8,159 nucleotides of DNA from Novosphingobium sp. (lineage in GTDB: Bacteria; Pseudomonadota; Alphaproteobacteria; Sphingomonadales; Sphingomonadaceae). The position numbers and the translations under genes were made by a program. Numbering within the stretch: position 1 is the stretch's first letter; each line of letters begins with the position of its first letter. Where the stretch lies: the NCBI GenBank assembly GCA_020853995.1, contig JADYXV010000203.1:1-8159 (forward strand), written 5' to 3'. Below are positions 1 through 6,497 of this stretch, piece by piece. The notes below the pieces were generated by a model. It saw only the letters and a list, made by a program, of their open reading frames with translations, ran no database searches and was not told the DNA's origin.

Positions 1-191
1 ATGGCGAACATATCGGACGGACAGGTGCGCCGGGAAGGCTGGTTGCCTTTCCAAGCACCTGTCTGTTCGAGATGGAAGCCATTCCGGCGTCCCGCAGGGA
101 TTTGACCAAAATGGCCTGCTGCTGCGTGGGATAGTCTTGAAATAAAACCACTATTCCTGCGCCGATCCGCCTTGCAACAAGCCATTTTGCC
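1..191. other. Left-edge stretch without a recognisable gene
   Basis: I see no gene here that I can support. On the minus strand one frame stays open from about 226 to the window edge and reads protein-like (for example QAILVKSLRDAGM). It has no clear start, overlaps the end of the transporter gene, and matches no family I know. A short plus-strand frame starting with ATG at base 1 ends at 105 and also looks unremarkable. The second half expected of a full-length CHR transporter is not encoded here. The notable content is the inverted repeat at 13-70. Confidence 0.4.
13..70. repeat. Imperfect inverted repeat / potential long hairpin
   Basis: Bases 13-28 (tcggacggacaggtgc) are complementary to 55-70 (gcacctgtctgttcga) with two mismatches that could be G-U pairs in RNA. 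Inside the loop, 33-39 (ggaaggc) can pair with 45-52 (gcctttcc) with one bulge, which extends the fold. No T-run follows on either strand, so a classical intrinsic terminator is not supported. It could be a small palindromic intergenic element or a structured 3' region for the minus-strand transporter transcript. Function unknown. Confidence 0.5.
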
Positions 192-794
192 TCAAACCTC
201 GAAGGCGGGATTAATAGGTCCTGACCCTAGCCAGTGCGGACGCAAGGCAGCCACCATCATGCCTATTGCGCCTGCACCCAGCACCACCAGCGGAAACGGC
301 GCATTGAACGCAAACAATGCCAAGAACGCCGACACCGCAAGTCCACGTTTGAAGTTGGTGTTGAGTGCCCGCCCGGCGATACGCAGCAATGCCTGAACTA
401 CGATGGCCAGCACAGCGGCCTTGATGCCGAGAAATAGCGCGGCAAACCAGTCGAGATCCGCCGCAACTGCATAAAGCGCGCTAAGCGCAAGAATAATAAA
501 CGCCCCGGGCACGACAAACAACAGCCCGGCAGCAAGCCCGCCGCGCACCCCGTGAAGCTTCCAACCAATCCACGTGGCAAGCTGCTGCGCCTCGGGTCCG
601 GGCAAAAGGTGGCAGAAATTCAGCGCGTGGAGGTATTGCTCCTCATCTAGCCACTGCCGCTCTTCCACCAGTTCGCGGTGCATCAGCGCGATCTGGCCTG
701 CAGGGCCGCCAAAGCTGAGGAACCCGATCCGTGCAAACACGCGGACCATTTCACGCAAATCGGGAGTATTACTGGAAATCACCATTCGTCCCAT
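192..794 (-). CDS. CHR-family (chromate) transporter, single N-terminal-type domain
   Basis: Inner-membrane protein of the chromate ion transporter family, 200 aa. Family motifs are visible: the N-terminal FARIGFLSFGGPAGQ (residues 20-34) and LLPGPEAQQLATWIG (63-77). Hydrophobic stretches follow at about 83-111, 115-139, 151-164 and 166-184. The sequence resembles the first of the two domains found in long (about 400-450 aa) ChrA proteins and stops in what would be the inter-domain linker. So it is either a genuine short-chain CHR protein, which usually works as a pair, or a truncated ChrA whose second half is lost. No partner is visible downstream. The start at 794 is supported by a strong Shine-Dalgarno (ggaggg, 806-801) six bases upstream. 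Chromate export is the family role; the actual substrate is unproven. It has no evident link to the CoA genes to its right. Confidence 0.85.
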   Translation of the reverse strand: MGRMVISSNTPDLREMVRVFARIGFLSFGGPAGQIALMHRELVEERQWLDEEQYLHALNFCHLLPGPEAQQLATWIGWKLHGVRGGLAAGLLFVVPGAFIILALSALYAVAADLDWFAALFLGIKAAVLAIVVQALLRIAGRALNTNFKRGLAVSAFLALFAFNAPFPLVVLGAGAIGMMVAALRPHWLGSGPINPAFEV

Positions 795-1147
795 GCCTCA
801 CCCTCCGCAGCAACGCGGACCAACAAGGCAACGCTTGGGCGATTAGGCCTGACCGGGAGGTTGCTTTTGCCCCGATGACAAAGCGATACACATGACACGA
901 GCTGCTAGGCAAGTGCAGAGCATCAGCCAACTGGACTTGTTCAGCTACCTTTTGCCGTAATCAAGCCTTCGTCGGCCAAGCCACGCCTTCATCGCCGTGA
1001 ATGATCGCAGCCGCCAATGCGTTCTGGTCCAGATTGCGCCTCACGCCATGTCGTCAGCCTGCTCCGGATAGAGCGTTTGCGGAGACGACCGTTTTTAGGC
1101 AAGCTCTTGCCTGATCGATCAAGCTACTGCGGGATGTGTGCGCTTTC
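795..1147. other. Intergenic region between divergent transporter and CoA-transferase genes
   Basis: About 350 bases without a convincing gene, separating two divergently transcribed units, so promoters for both should lie here; I cannot point to clear -35/-10 pairs. A 30-codon minus-strand frame at 961-1053, between two stops, reads protein-like (NLDQNALAAAIIHGDEGVAW) and could be a decayed gene end. I do not recognise it, and it has no good start or ribosome site. The right end holds the palindromes listed separately. Confidence 0.5.
1097..1121. promoter_or_regulatory. Two abutting palindromes upstream of the CoA-transferase operon
   Basis: Aggcaag-ct-cttgcct (1097-1112) is a perfect 7-bp dyad with a 2-base centre. 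It shares its last base with the perfect palindrome tgatcgatca (1112-1121). Both sit 27-51 bases before the chosen ATG at 1148, a usual place for an operator or promoter-proximal control element. On the plus strand the T-run precedes the dyad rather than following it, so it is not a terminator for the direction of the operon. Binding protein unknown. Confidence 0.35.
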
Positions 1148-2353
1148 ATGTACGATTTGCTGGGAAATCTCACGATCATCGAGGCATCTTCGTTTGTCGC
1201 ATCGCCTTCCGCCGGGTTGTACTGTGCGCAAATGGGGGCTGAGGTTATCCGGGTTGACCAGATTGGTGGTGGTCCCGATTTCCGGCGTGGGCCGGTCACT
1301 GCGCAACACGACTCCCTTTATTGGGAAAACCTCAATCGCGCCAAAAAGTCGGTTGCGCTGGATTTGGGAAAACCTGAAGGCCGTGAATTGTTGCAGGCGC
1401 TGGTTTGCGCAACCGGCCAGTTCATTACCAACTTTCCCGCAGGTGGTTTCCTTGCACATGAAGCGCTGGCGCAACGGCGGTCGGATCTGGTGACAGTACG
1501 GGTGATGGGCTGGGCCGATGGCAGCCCTGCGCTTGATTACACCATCAATAACGCGGTGGGTTATCCGATGTTGACGGGCGCTGGCCCTGATCCGGTCAAT
1601 CACGTCCTGCCTGCGTGGGATCTGTTATCAGGTGCCTATTCTGCTTTCGCACTTCTGGCCGCGATCCAGCGGCGCAGCGCGACCGGACAGGGTGGAGAAG
1701 TGCGCGTCCCGTTGTCCGATGTGGCGATTGGCACGCTGGCCAATCTGGGGTCTGTGGCCGAGGTGCTCTATGCTGGGGCCTGTCGGCCCAACCTTGGCAA
1801 TGCGGTTTATGGTCTGTTTGGCCGTGATTTTGTCACAGCCGATGGCCAGCGGACGATGGTCGTGGTGGTTACCCCGCGCCAATGGAGCAACCTTGTCGCA
1901 GCGCTCGGAATCAGCGATGCCGTGGCGCGGATCGAGGCAGAGCGGGGCGTGAGTTTTGCCAAAGATGATGGCCTGCGTTTTACACATCGCGATGCCCTGT
2001 TCCCGATTTTTGAAGCGGCGATTGCGGCGCGCAGCCACGCAGACCTTGCTGCAGCGTTTGATGCTGGCGGGATTGTCCATTCCCCTTATCGCACCATGCT
2101 AGAGGCCGTTCGCGATCCTGCACTGGTGCGGGATAATCCGGTCTTCGGGCACAGCAGCAACCCCAGCGGCTTTGATTATCCCGCCGCTGGTGCGTTTGCC
2201 ACGATGCCACAGCAACTCCGCGGGGCACCCCGGCCAGCGCCGTACAATGGCCAGCACAGCGAAGAAGTGCTGGCCAAACAACTGGGCCTGTCATCGGGTG
2301 AAATCGGACGGCTGATCGATGCAGGAGTTGTGGGAACGGCCACCCTGACATGA
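1148..2353 (+). CDS. mct: Family III CoA-transferase, mesaconyl-CoA C1-C4 transferase-like
   Basis: CaiB/BaiF (family III) CoA-transferase, 401 aa, the normal length, probably cytosolic. It closely resembles the mesaconyl-CoA C1-C4 transferase of the 3-hydroxypropionate bi-cycle, which moves CoA between the two carboxylates of mesaconate within one molecule. Recognisable landmarks are LYCAQMGAEVIRVDQIGGG (24-42), the N-terminal CoA-binding region; FITNFPAGGFL (92-102); HVLPAWDLLSG (152-162) with D158 as the likely catalytic aspartate; and NAVYGLFGRDF (218-228). ATG 1148 was chosen because relatives begin MYDLL; an in-frame GTG at 1136 would add four residues. The ribosome site is weak (ggga, 1131-1134). 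The gene overlaps the hydratase gene by ATGA, indicating coupled translation. Alternatives are an itaconate or other dicarboxylate CoA-transferase, or a racemase-type relative. The family is certain; the substrate is likely but unproven. Confidence 0.85.
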   Translation: MYDLLGNLTIIEASSFVASPSAGLYCAQMGAEVIRVDQIGGGPDFRRGPVTAQHDSLYWENLNRAKKSVALDLGKPEGRELLQALVCATGQFITNFPAGGFLAHEALAQRRSDLVTVRVMGWADGSPALDYTINNAVGYPMLTGAGPDPVNHVLPAWDLLSGAYSAFALLAAIQRRSATGQGGEVRVPLSDVAIGTLANLGSVAEVLYAGACRPNLGNAVYGLFGRDFVTADGQRTMVVVVTPRQWSNLVAALGISDAVARIEAERGVSFAKDDGLRFTHRDALFPIFEAAIAARSHADLAAAFDAGGIVHSPYRTMLEAVRDPALVRDNPVFGHSSNPSGFDYPAAGAFATMPQQLRGAPRPAPYNGQHSEEVLAKQLGLSSGEIGRLIDAGVVGTATLT

Positions 2354-3219
2354 GCGAATGGGCATCATGGATTGGCCGCGATGAAGTTCGCCATGACCGG
2401 CTTGGGGAAGCGCTGGTAAAGCGTTGGTGCGCCACACTGGACCGCGATGAGCCGCTGGCAGGTGTCGTGCCGCAAGGTTTGCACTGGTGTCTTTGTCTAC
2501 CCGATGCAATGACAGCCGGATTGGGCGAGGATGGACATCCTGCGCGCGACGACAGTCCTGAAAGCTTTCTGCCACCACTGCCTTTGCCGCGCCGGATGTG
2601 GGCCGCCAGCACGGTGGAATTTGTGGCACCATTGCAGGTGGGTGCGGCTATCGAGCGGGTATCGCGCATAACCGCGATTACAACCAAGCAAGGAGGCACA
2701 GGGCCGCTTTTCTTTGCCGTGGTAAACCACGAGACACGCTGCAATGGTGTGGTTGCGGTCCGTGAAGCCCAAACACTGGTCTATCGTCAGGCGTCACCTG
2801 CGGGTGCTGATGCTGTTCCACCATTTCCCGGTACAGGGTGCTTTGACGCAAGTGGATGGGATTTGACGAACGAACTGGTGCCAGCCGAAACGCTGCTTTT
2901 CCGTTATTCGGCACTCACCTTCAATAGCCACCGGATCCATTACGATCTGGCCTATGCCACAGGTGTCGAAGGCTATCGCGGCCTTGTGGTGCAAGGGCCG
3001 CTAGTCGCCAGCTTGGTGCTGGATCTTGCGCGGCGGAAACTGGGTGAGCAGGCGCTTGCGCATTTCGCGTTCCGTGGCGTTTCACCTGCGATTTGTGGTG
3101 AAGGACTGCATCTTGCCTTGCGCAAATCCGGCGAAGGACTGGAGCTTGGTGCTTTTGCCGGTGACGGCCGCCCGGTGATGACAGCGTCCTGCTCTACGAT
3201 TCCATCATTGCGCGCTTGA
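2350..3219 (+). CDS. FAS1-like/MaoC-type dehydratase, mesaconyl-C4-CoA or itaconyl-CoA hydratase-like
   Basis: Hot-dog fold (R)-specific hydratase/dehydratase of the HTD2/FAS1-like type, 289 aa, expected in the cytosol. The N-terminal half (about 1-148) is the non-catalytic hot-dog, with the family-typical FLPPLPLPRRMWAAS at 73-87. The C-terminal half carries the hydratase motif YSALTFNSHRIHYD (186-199) with H197 and D199, then GYRGLVVQGPL (208-218). Relatives include mesaconyl-C4-CoA hydratase, which adds water to form (S)-citramalyl-CoA, and itaconyl-CoA hydratase of itaconate catabolism, which makes the same product. Pairing with a mesaconyl-CoA transferase-like gene favours the first. The ATG overlaps the preceding stop (ATGA) and no good Shine-Dalgarno is present, so re-initiation is likely. 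Its 3' end overlaps the 3' end of the opposite iclR-type gene by 26 bases. Other short-chain enoyl-CoA substrates cannot be excluded. Confidence 0.82.
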   Translation: MSEWASWIGRDEVRHDRLGEALVKRWCATLDRDEPLAGVVPQGLHWCLCLPDAMTAGLGEDGHPARDDSPESFLPPLPLPRRMWAASTVEFVAPLQVGAAIERVSRITAITTKQGGTGPLFFAVVNHETRCNGVVAVREAQTLVYRQASPAGADAVPPFPGTGCFDASGWDLTNELVPAETLLFRYSALTFNSHRIHYDLAYATGVEGYRGLVVQGPLVASLVLDLARRKLGEQALAHFAFRGVSPAICGEGLHLALRKSGEGLELGAFAGDGRPVMTASCSTIPSLRA

Positions 3220-3928
3220 TATCCAGCAAAGCCAGGCCGATGTTTTTTACTTCGTCGGCGCTGCGCGAACCCGAAAACAGCGATGCCGATAGGCAAAAGC
3301 TTGGGATAAGGTGTGGAAGGGCCACGGCAACGCTGCACACGCCGGCAAAGGCCGCGCCGTCATCCACGGCATAGCCGCATGTCTGTGCGATGCGCACTTC
3401 AGCGATGTAATCGCGCAGACGCACGACTTTTTGCCACTTCACCTCGGCAAAGCGGCGGGCGATTTCGCCGTCATCAAGGCCTTGTGCTGCTGCCAGCGCA
3501 CGCCCGATAGCCCCGCTGCCCAAGGGCTGGCGCTGCCCTTCGGCCAACTGGATGCGGAGCATGGCGTCACATTCGGCATGGGAAATCAGCCGCACGCGCT
3601 GGCCGGGGACGACTTGCCAAAGGCCGATCGTCGCACTGGCGTTCTTGGCGGCATGGGTCATCAGCGGCTGCATCCGTTCGATCAGCGTCTGTGCCTTGCC
3701 GGTTCCAAACACGTCAGTGGCGGCCCAGTCATCGGCAAGACGATATGTCTTGCGCCGGCCTTCGAAATCCACCGCGCCTTCATCCACCAGTGTGCGCAGC
3801 AAGTTGAGACAACTGGACGGGTTCAGCTGCAAAGCACGCGCTACTTCGGTGAGGCTTTGCGCGCCCGACGAGGCGAGCAGCCGCAGGATGGCAAAGCCGA
3901 GGGAGAGTGAGCGGACGCGGGCAGTCAT
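3194..3928 (-). CDS. IclR-family transcriptional regulator
   Basis: 244-aa DNA-binding regulator, typical IclR length. The N-terminal winged helix-turn-helix spans about 5-66, with SLTEVARALQLNPSSCLNLL (25-44) as the recognition region and a wing ending in RKTYRLAD (59-66). The C-terminal effector-binding domain shows PLGSGAIGRALAA (135-147) and GYAVDDGAAFAGVCSVAVAL (185-204), both standard for the family. It lies between the two CoA-metabolism operons, convergent with the hydratase gene and divergent from the acyl-CoA dehydrogenase gene. It therefore probably controls the cluster and itself, with a CoA-pathway acid or thioester as effector (inference). Start 3928 fits the family N-terminus. 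The upstream purine tract (gaaaaaag) is only a modest ribosome site. Activator or repressor cannot be told from sequence. Confidence 0.93.
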   Translation of the reverse strand: MTARVRSLSLGFAILRLLASSGAQSLTEVARALQLNPSSCLNLLRTLVDEGAVDFEGRRKTYRLADDWAATDVFGTGKAQTLIERMQPLMTHAAKNASATIGLWQVVPGQRVRLISHAECDAMLRIQLAEGQRQPLGSGAIGRALAAAQGLDDGEIARRFAEVKWQKVVRLRDYIAEVRIAQTCGYAVDDGAAFAGVCSVAVALPHLIPSFCLSASLFSGSRSADEVKNIGLALLDIKRAMMES

Positions 3929-4042
3929 AATTGGCTTTTTTCATATATTTGAATTTACAGGGATACAATTGAAAAGATGCTAGCCAGCGGATAGGTCTGG
4001 AAAGCGTCGCAAGGTTCGGTTTCGTCACGCATTTCAGCAAGG
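3929..4042. promoter_or_regulatory. Divergent control region between the regulator and the dehydrogenase operon
   Basis: A 114-base spacer between divergent genes, noticeably A+T-rich at 3930-3975 against a G+C-rich surround, as expected for promoters in both directions. On the minus strand, a TTGTAT-like box followed about 15 bases later by TATATG could serve the regulator gene. No convincing pair was found on the plus strand. TTGAA occurs twice, 20 bases apart (3949-3953 and 3969-3973), and the dyad at 3940-3953 lies inside. Confidence 0.5.
3940..3953. promoter_or_regulatory. Candidate IclR-type operator
   Basis: TTCATATATTTGAA is a 14-bp inverted repeat with a single non-matching symmetric pair (TTCA at one end, TGAA at the other). 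It starts 11 bases upstream of the regulator's start codon. IclR-family operators are commonly short A+T-rich dyads in such divergent regions, so autoregulation is plausible. I found no second copy upstream of the CoA-transferase gene. Confidence 0.35.
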
Positions 4043-5248
4043 ATGTTTGTTTTGGCCGTCAGCACTTCCGGCATCGCTCCGGGGATGGACCCCGATGTGT
4101 TCGAGCAGTTCATGGATCAGCTCCACCGTTATGTGCGCGAGCGGCTGATCCCCGCAGAACAGATCGTCATTGCCAATGACGCGATCCCCGATGAAATCGT
4201 GCAGGAGTTGCGCGGAATGGGTCTGTTCGGGCTGACCAACGCTGCGGAATTTGGCGGTGCAGGAATGAATGCCCGCCAATATGTGCGTACGGTCAAGGCG
4301 CTTGCTTATGCCATGCCTGCCTTTCGTTCGATCATTTCGATCAACATCGGCATGTTCAGCTCTGCCCTGAAGAACGGCGGTACAGATGAGCAGCGCGCCC
4401 ATTGGCTGCCGCGCATTTGTGCGGGCGAAATCGCGTCATTCGGTTTGACCGAACCGGGTTCGGGATCGGATTCCGCAGGGATGCAGACCACTGCGGTGAA
4501 AACTGCGGCAGGTTGGGTGCTCAATGGCACCAAGCGGTACATTACCAACGCGCCCCATGCCAAAGTGGCGCTGATCATGGCGCGAACGGCAAAGGAAAAC
4601 TTGCCCAAGAACGCCCACGTTTCGGCGTTCATTGTGCCAATGGATACGCCGGGCGTGACAGTGGGCAAGGCTGACAGAAAAATGGGCCAGGCTGGCAGCG
4701 CGATTGCCGACATCATTCTGGACGACGTTGCCTTGCCAGATGACGCCTTGTTGGGTGGAGAACCGGGCCGCGGTTTTGCCATAGCGATGCAGAGCCTTGA
4801 TAATGGGAGGATTTCTGTGGGGGCAGCGGCTACCGGCTATGCACGCCGAGCGCTGGATTCTGCCGTCCGTTATGCCAGCGAACGCAAGGCCTTTGGTGAA
4901 CCGATTGCGAATTTCCAGCTGATCCAGCAGATGCTGGCCGATTGCGAGATCGAGATTTACGCCGCCGAATGCATGCTGGACGATGTTGCCGCCCGCGTCG
5001 ATGCGGGGGAAAGCGTGCTTCGCAAGGCGGCGGCATTCAAGGTTTTTGCATCGGAAATGTGTGGCCGCGTGGTTGACCGGGTTGTGCAAGTCTATGGCGG
5101 CGCGGGCTATCTGGCCGAGTATGATGCCGAGCGCTTCTTTCGCGATGCGCGGATTTACCGGATTTACGAAGGCACCACGCAGATCCTGCAATTGCAGATT
5201 GCCAAACATATGCTGCGCGAATTCCATTCCGGCACTTTTGGCATCTGA
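4043..5248 (+). CDS. Acyl-CoA dehydrogenase (standard length)
   Basis: FAD-dependent acyl-CoA dehydrogenase, 401 aa as drawn. It would introduce an alpha,beta double bond in an acyl-CoA and pass electrons to ETF. The order is an N-terminal helical domain (about 16-130), a beta domain with the FAD/substrate motif FGLTEPGSGSD (133-143) and RYITNA (165-170), then a C-terminal helical domain with SERKAFGEPIANFQ (279-292), QVYGGAGYLAEY (349-360) and the catalytic glutamate E376 in RIYEGTTQI. All key residues are present. Start choice is uncertain: ATG 4043 has AAGG directly against it; TTG 4052 has AAGGA eight bases upstream; ATG 4085 (MDPDVFEQF) gives the N-terminus most like the family. It is first in an operon with thiolase and a second dehydrogenase. 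Acyl substrate not predictable; short or branched chain is a guess. Confidence 0.93.
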   Translation: MFVLAVSTSGIAPGMDPDVFEQFMDQLHRYVRERLIPAEQIVIANDAIPDEIVQELRGMGLFGLTNAAEFGGAGMNARQYVRTVKALAYAMPAFRSIISINIGMFSSALKNGGTDEQRAHWLPRICAGEIASFGLTEPGSGSDSAGMQTTAVKTAAGWVLNGTKRYITNAPHAKVALIMARTAKENLPKNAHVSAFIVPMDTPGVTVGKADRKMGQAGSAIADIILDDVALPDDALLGGEPGRGFAIAMQSLDNGRISVGAAATGYARRALDSAVRYASERKAFGEPIANFQLIQQMLADCEIEIYAAECMLDDVAARVDAGESVLRKAAAFKVFASEMCGRVVDRVVQVYGGAGYLAEYDAERFFRDARIYRIYEGTTQILQLQIAKHMLREFHSGTFGI

Positions 5249-5262
5249 ATTTCTTGAGATTA

Positions 5263-5267
5263 AAGGA
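5263..5267 (+). promoter_or_regulatory. Ribosome binding site deciding the thiolase start
   Basis: AAGGA lies seven bases before ATG 5275. An in-frame TTG at 5254 precedes this site and GTG 5272 lies only four bases after it, so ATG 5275 is preferred. Confidence 0.7.
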
Positions 5268-5274
5268 AAAAGTG

Positions 5275-6495
5275 ATGATTGGGGACACGCTGCGCCGCGC
5301 TGCCATCGTCTCGCCCGTTCGCACCGCTGTGGGCAAGTTCGGCGGAGCGCTTTCTACATTTGGCGCAGGCGATCTCGGGGCCGTTGTGATCAAGGCGTTG
5401 ATCGAGCGCACCAGAATTGATCCGCTGCGAGTTGACGATGTGGTATTTTCCCAGGGTTATGGCAACGGTGAAGCGCCTGCGATCGGGCGCTGGAGCTGGC
5501 TTGCTGCGGGCTTTCCGGTGGAAGTGCCGGGCTATCAGTTGGACCGGCGTTGCGGATCCGGGCTGCAATCGGTGATCAACGCTGCGATGATGATCCAGAC
5601 CGGCGCTTCGGATGTGGTGCTGGCTGGTGGCGTTGAATCGATGTCCAATGTCGAGCACTACACGACGCAAATCCGCAAAGGCGTCAAGGCCGGCGGGCTG
5701 GAATTGCATGACCGGTTGGCGCGGGGCCGGATGATGTCGCAGCCGCTCTCGCGGTTCGGGGTGATATCCGGAATGATCGAAACGGCAGAGAATTGCGCGA
5801 GGGATTGGGAGATTACGCGCGAACAGTGCGACGCCTATGCCGTGCGGTCACACCAGCGCGCTGCCGCCGCTTGGCGGAACGGATTGTTCGATGATGAACT
5901 GGTGCCAGTGGCCGTGCCGCAGCGCAAGGGTGATCCTGTGCTTTTCGCCCACGATGAAGGCTATCGCGCCGATGCCACAATGGAGACGCTGGGTGCGCTG
6001 CGTCCGCTGGAGGGCGGAGTGGTGACAGCCGGGAATGCCAGCCAGCAAAATGATGCAGCGGCAGCCTGCCTGGTGGTGGCTGAGGACAAGCTGGAAGAAC
6101 TGGGGCTGGAACCCTTGGCCTGGCTTCATTCATGGGCGGCTGCGGGGTGTGAACCCAGCCGGATGGGGATAGGCCCGGTTCCGGCGGTAGAGCGTCTGTT
6201 TGCACGCTCTGGCCTGTCATGGCAGGACATCGGCCTTGTCGAGTTGAACGAGGCGTTTGCACCACAGGTTCTGGCCGTGCTCAAGGGATGGGGTTGGGCC
6301 GATGGCGATAGCCGCCTTGATATGCTCAACGTCAATGGTTCGGGCATTTCATTGGGCCATCCGATTGGGGCAACCGGGGGCCGTATTCTTGCCAATCTTC
6401 TGCGCGAGATGCAGCGCCGCAATGTCCGCTATGGCCTTGAAACAATGTGTATCGGTGGTGGTCAGGGGATCGCAGCCATTTTCGAGAAGGCATGA
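5275..6495 (+). CDS. Thiolase (acetyl-CoA C-acyltransferase family)
   Basis: Thiolase of 406 aa, the usual length, acting in the cytosol. It would cleave a 3-ketoacyl-CoA with CoA to acetyl- or propionyl-CoA and a shortened acyl-CoA, or run the reverse condensation. All active-site elements are visible: nucleophile C93 in RRCGSGLQS, GGVESMSN (118-125), NEAFAP (325-330), H362 in GHPIGATGGR and the second cysteine C392 in CIGGGQG. The loop GNASQQNDAAA (253-263) replaces the more common GNASGINDGAAA, a subfamily variation that may relate to substrate. It follows the acyl-CoA dehydrogenase after 26 bases with its own good ribosome site, and its stop overlaps the start region of the next gene. Context points to degradation rather than polyhydroxybutyrate synthesis, but this is not decided by sequence. 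Confidence 0.95.
   Translation: MIGDTLRRAAIVSPVRTAVGKFGGALSTFGAGDLGAVVIKALIERTRIDPLRVDDVVFSQGYGNGEAPAIGRWSWLAAGFPVEVPGYQLDRRCGSGLQSVINAAMMIQTGASDVVLAGGVESMSNVEHYTTQIRKGVKAGGLELHDRLARGRMMSQPLSRFGVISGMIETAENCARDWEITREQCDAYAVRSHQRAAAAWRNGLFDDELVPVAVPQRKGDPVLFAHDEGYRADATMETLGALRPLEGGVVTAGNASQQNDAAAACLVVAEDKLEELGLEPLAWLHSWAAAGCEPSRMGIGPVPAVERLFARSGLSWQDIGLVELNEAFAPQVLAVLKGWGWADGDSRLDMLNVNGSGISLGHPIGATGGRILANLLREMQRRNVRYGLETMCIGGGQGIAAIFEKA
6485..6490 (+). promoter_or_regulatory. Ribosome binding site for the long acyl-CoA dehydrogenase
   Basis: AGAAGG within the last thiolase codons lies 1, 4 and 7 bases before three consecutive in-frame ATG codons (6492, 6495, 6498). The 7-base spacing makes 6498 the preferred start. 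Confidence 0.6.
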
Positions 6496-6497
6496 TG

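Noticed and set aside
1091..1112. Intrinsic terminator (TTTTT next to the aggcaag dyad)
   Set aside because: On the plus strand the T-run precedes the hairpin, and on the minus strand the hairpin is followed by A residues, so neither direction fits.
1136..1147. GTG 1136 as the CoA-transferase start
   Set aside because: It would add four residues not seen in relatives, and its GGGA lies only one base upstream; ATG 1148 gives the family N-terminus.
1980..2744. Long minus-strand frame across the CoA-transferase/hydratase junction
   Set aside because: Its composition is low in recognisable motifs and rich in Arg, Cys and Pro, and it lies opposite two well-supported overlapping genes.
3311..3910. 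Plus-strand frame of 199 codons opposite the regulator gene
   Set aside because: The minus strand encodes a complete IclR protein with correct length and motifs; the opposite frame has no family features.
4436..5227. Long open frame on the minus strand inside the acyl-CoA dehydrogenase gene
   Set aside because: It is fully antisense to a gene with all family motifs, has no recognisable domain, and such shadow frames are common in DNA of this base composition.
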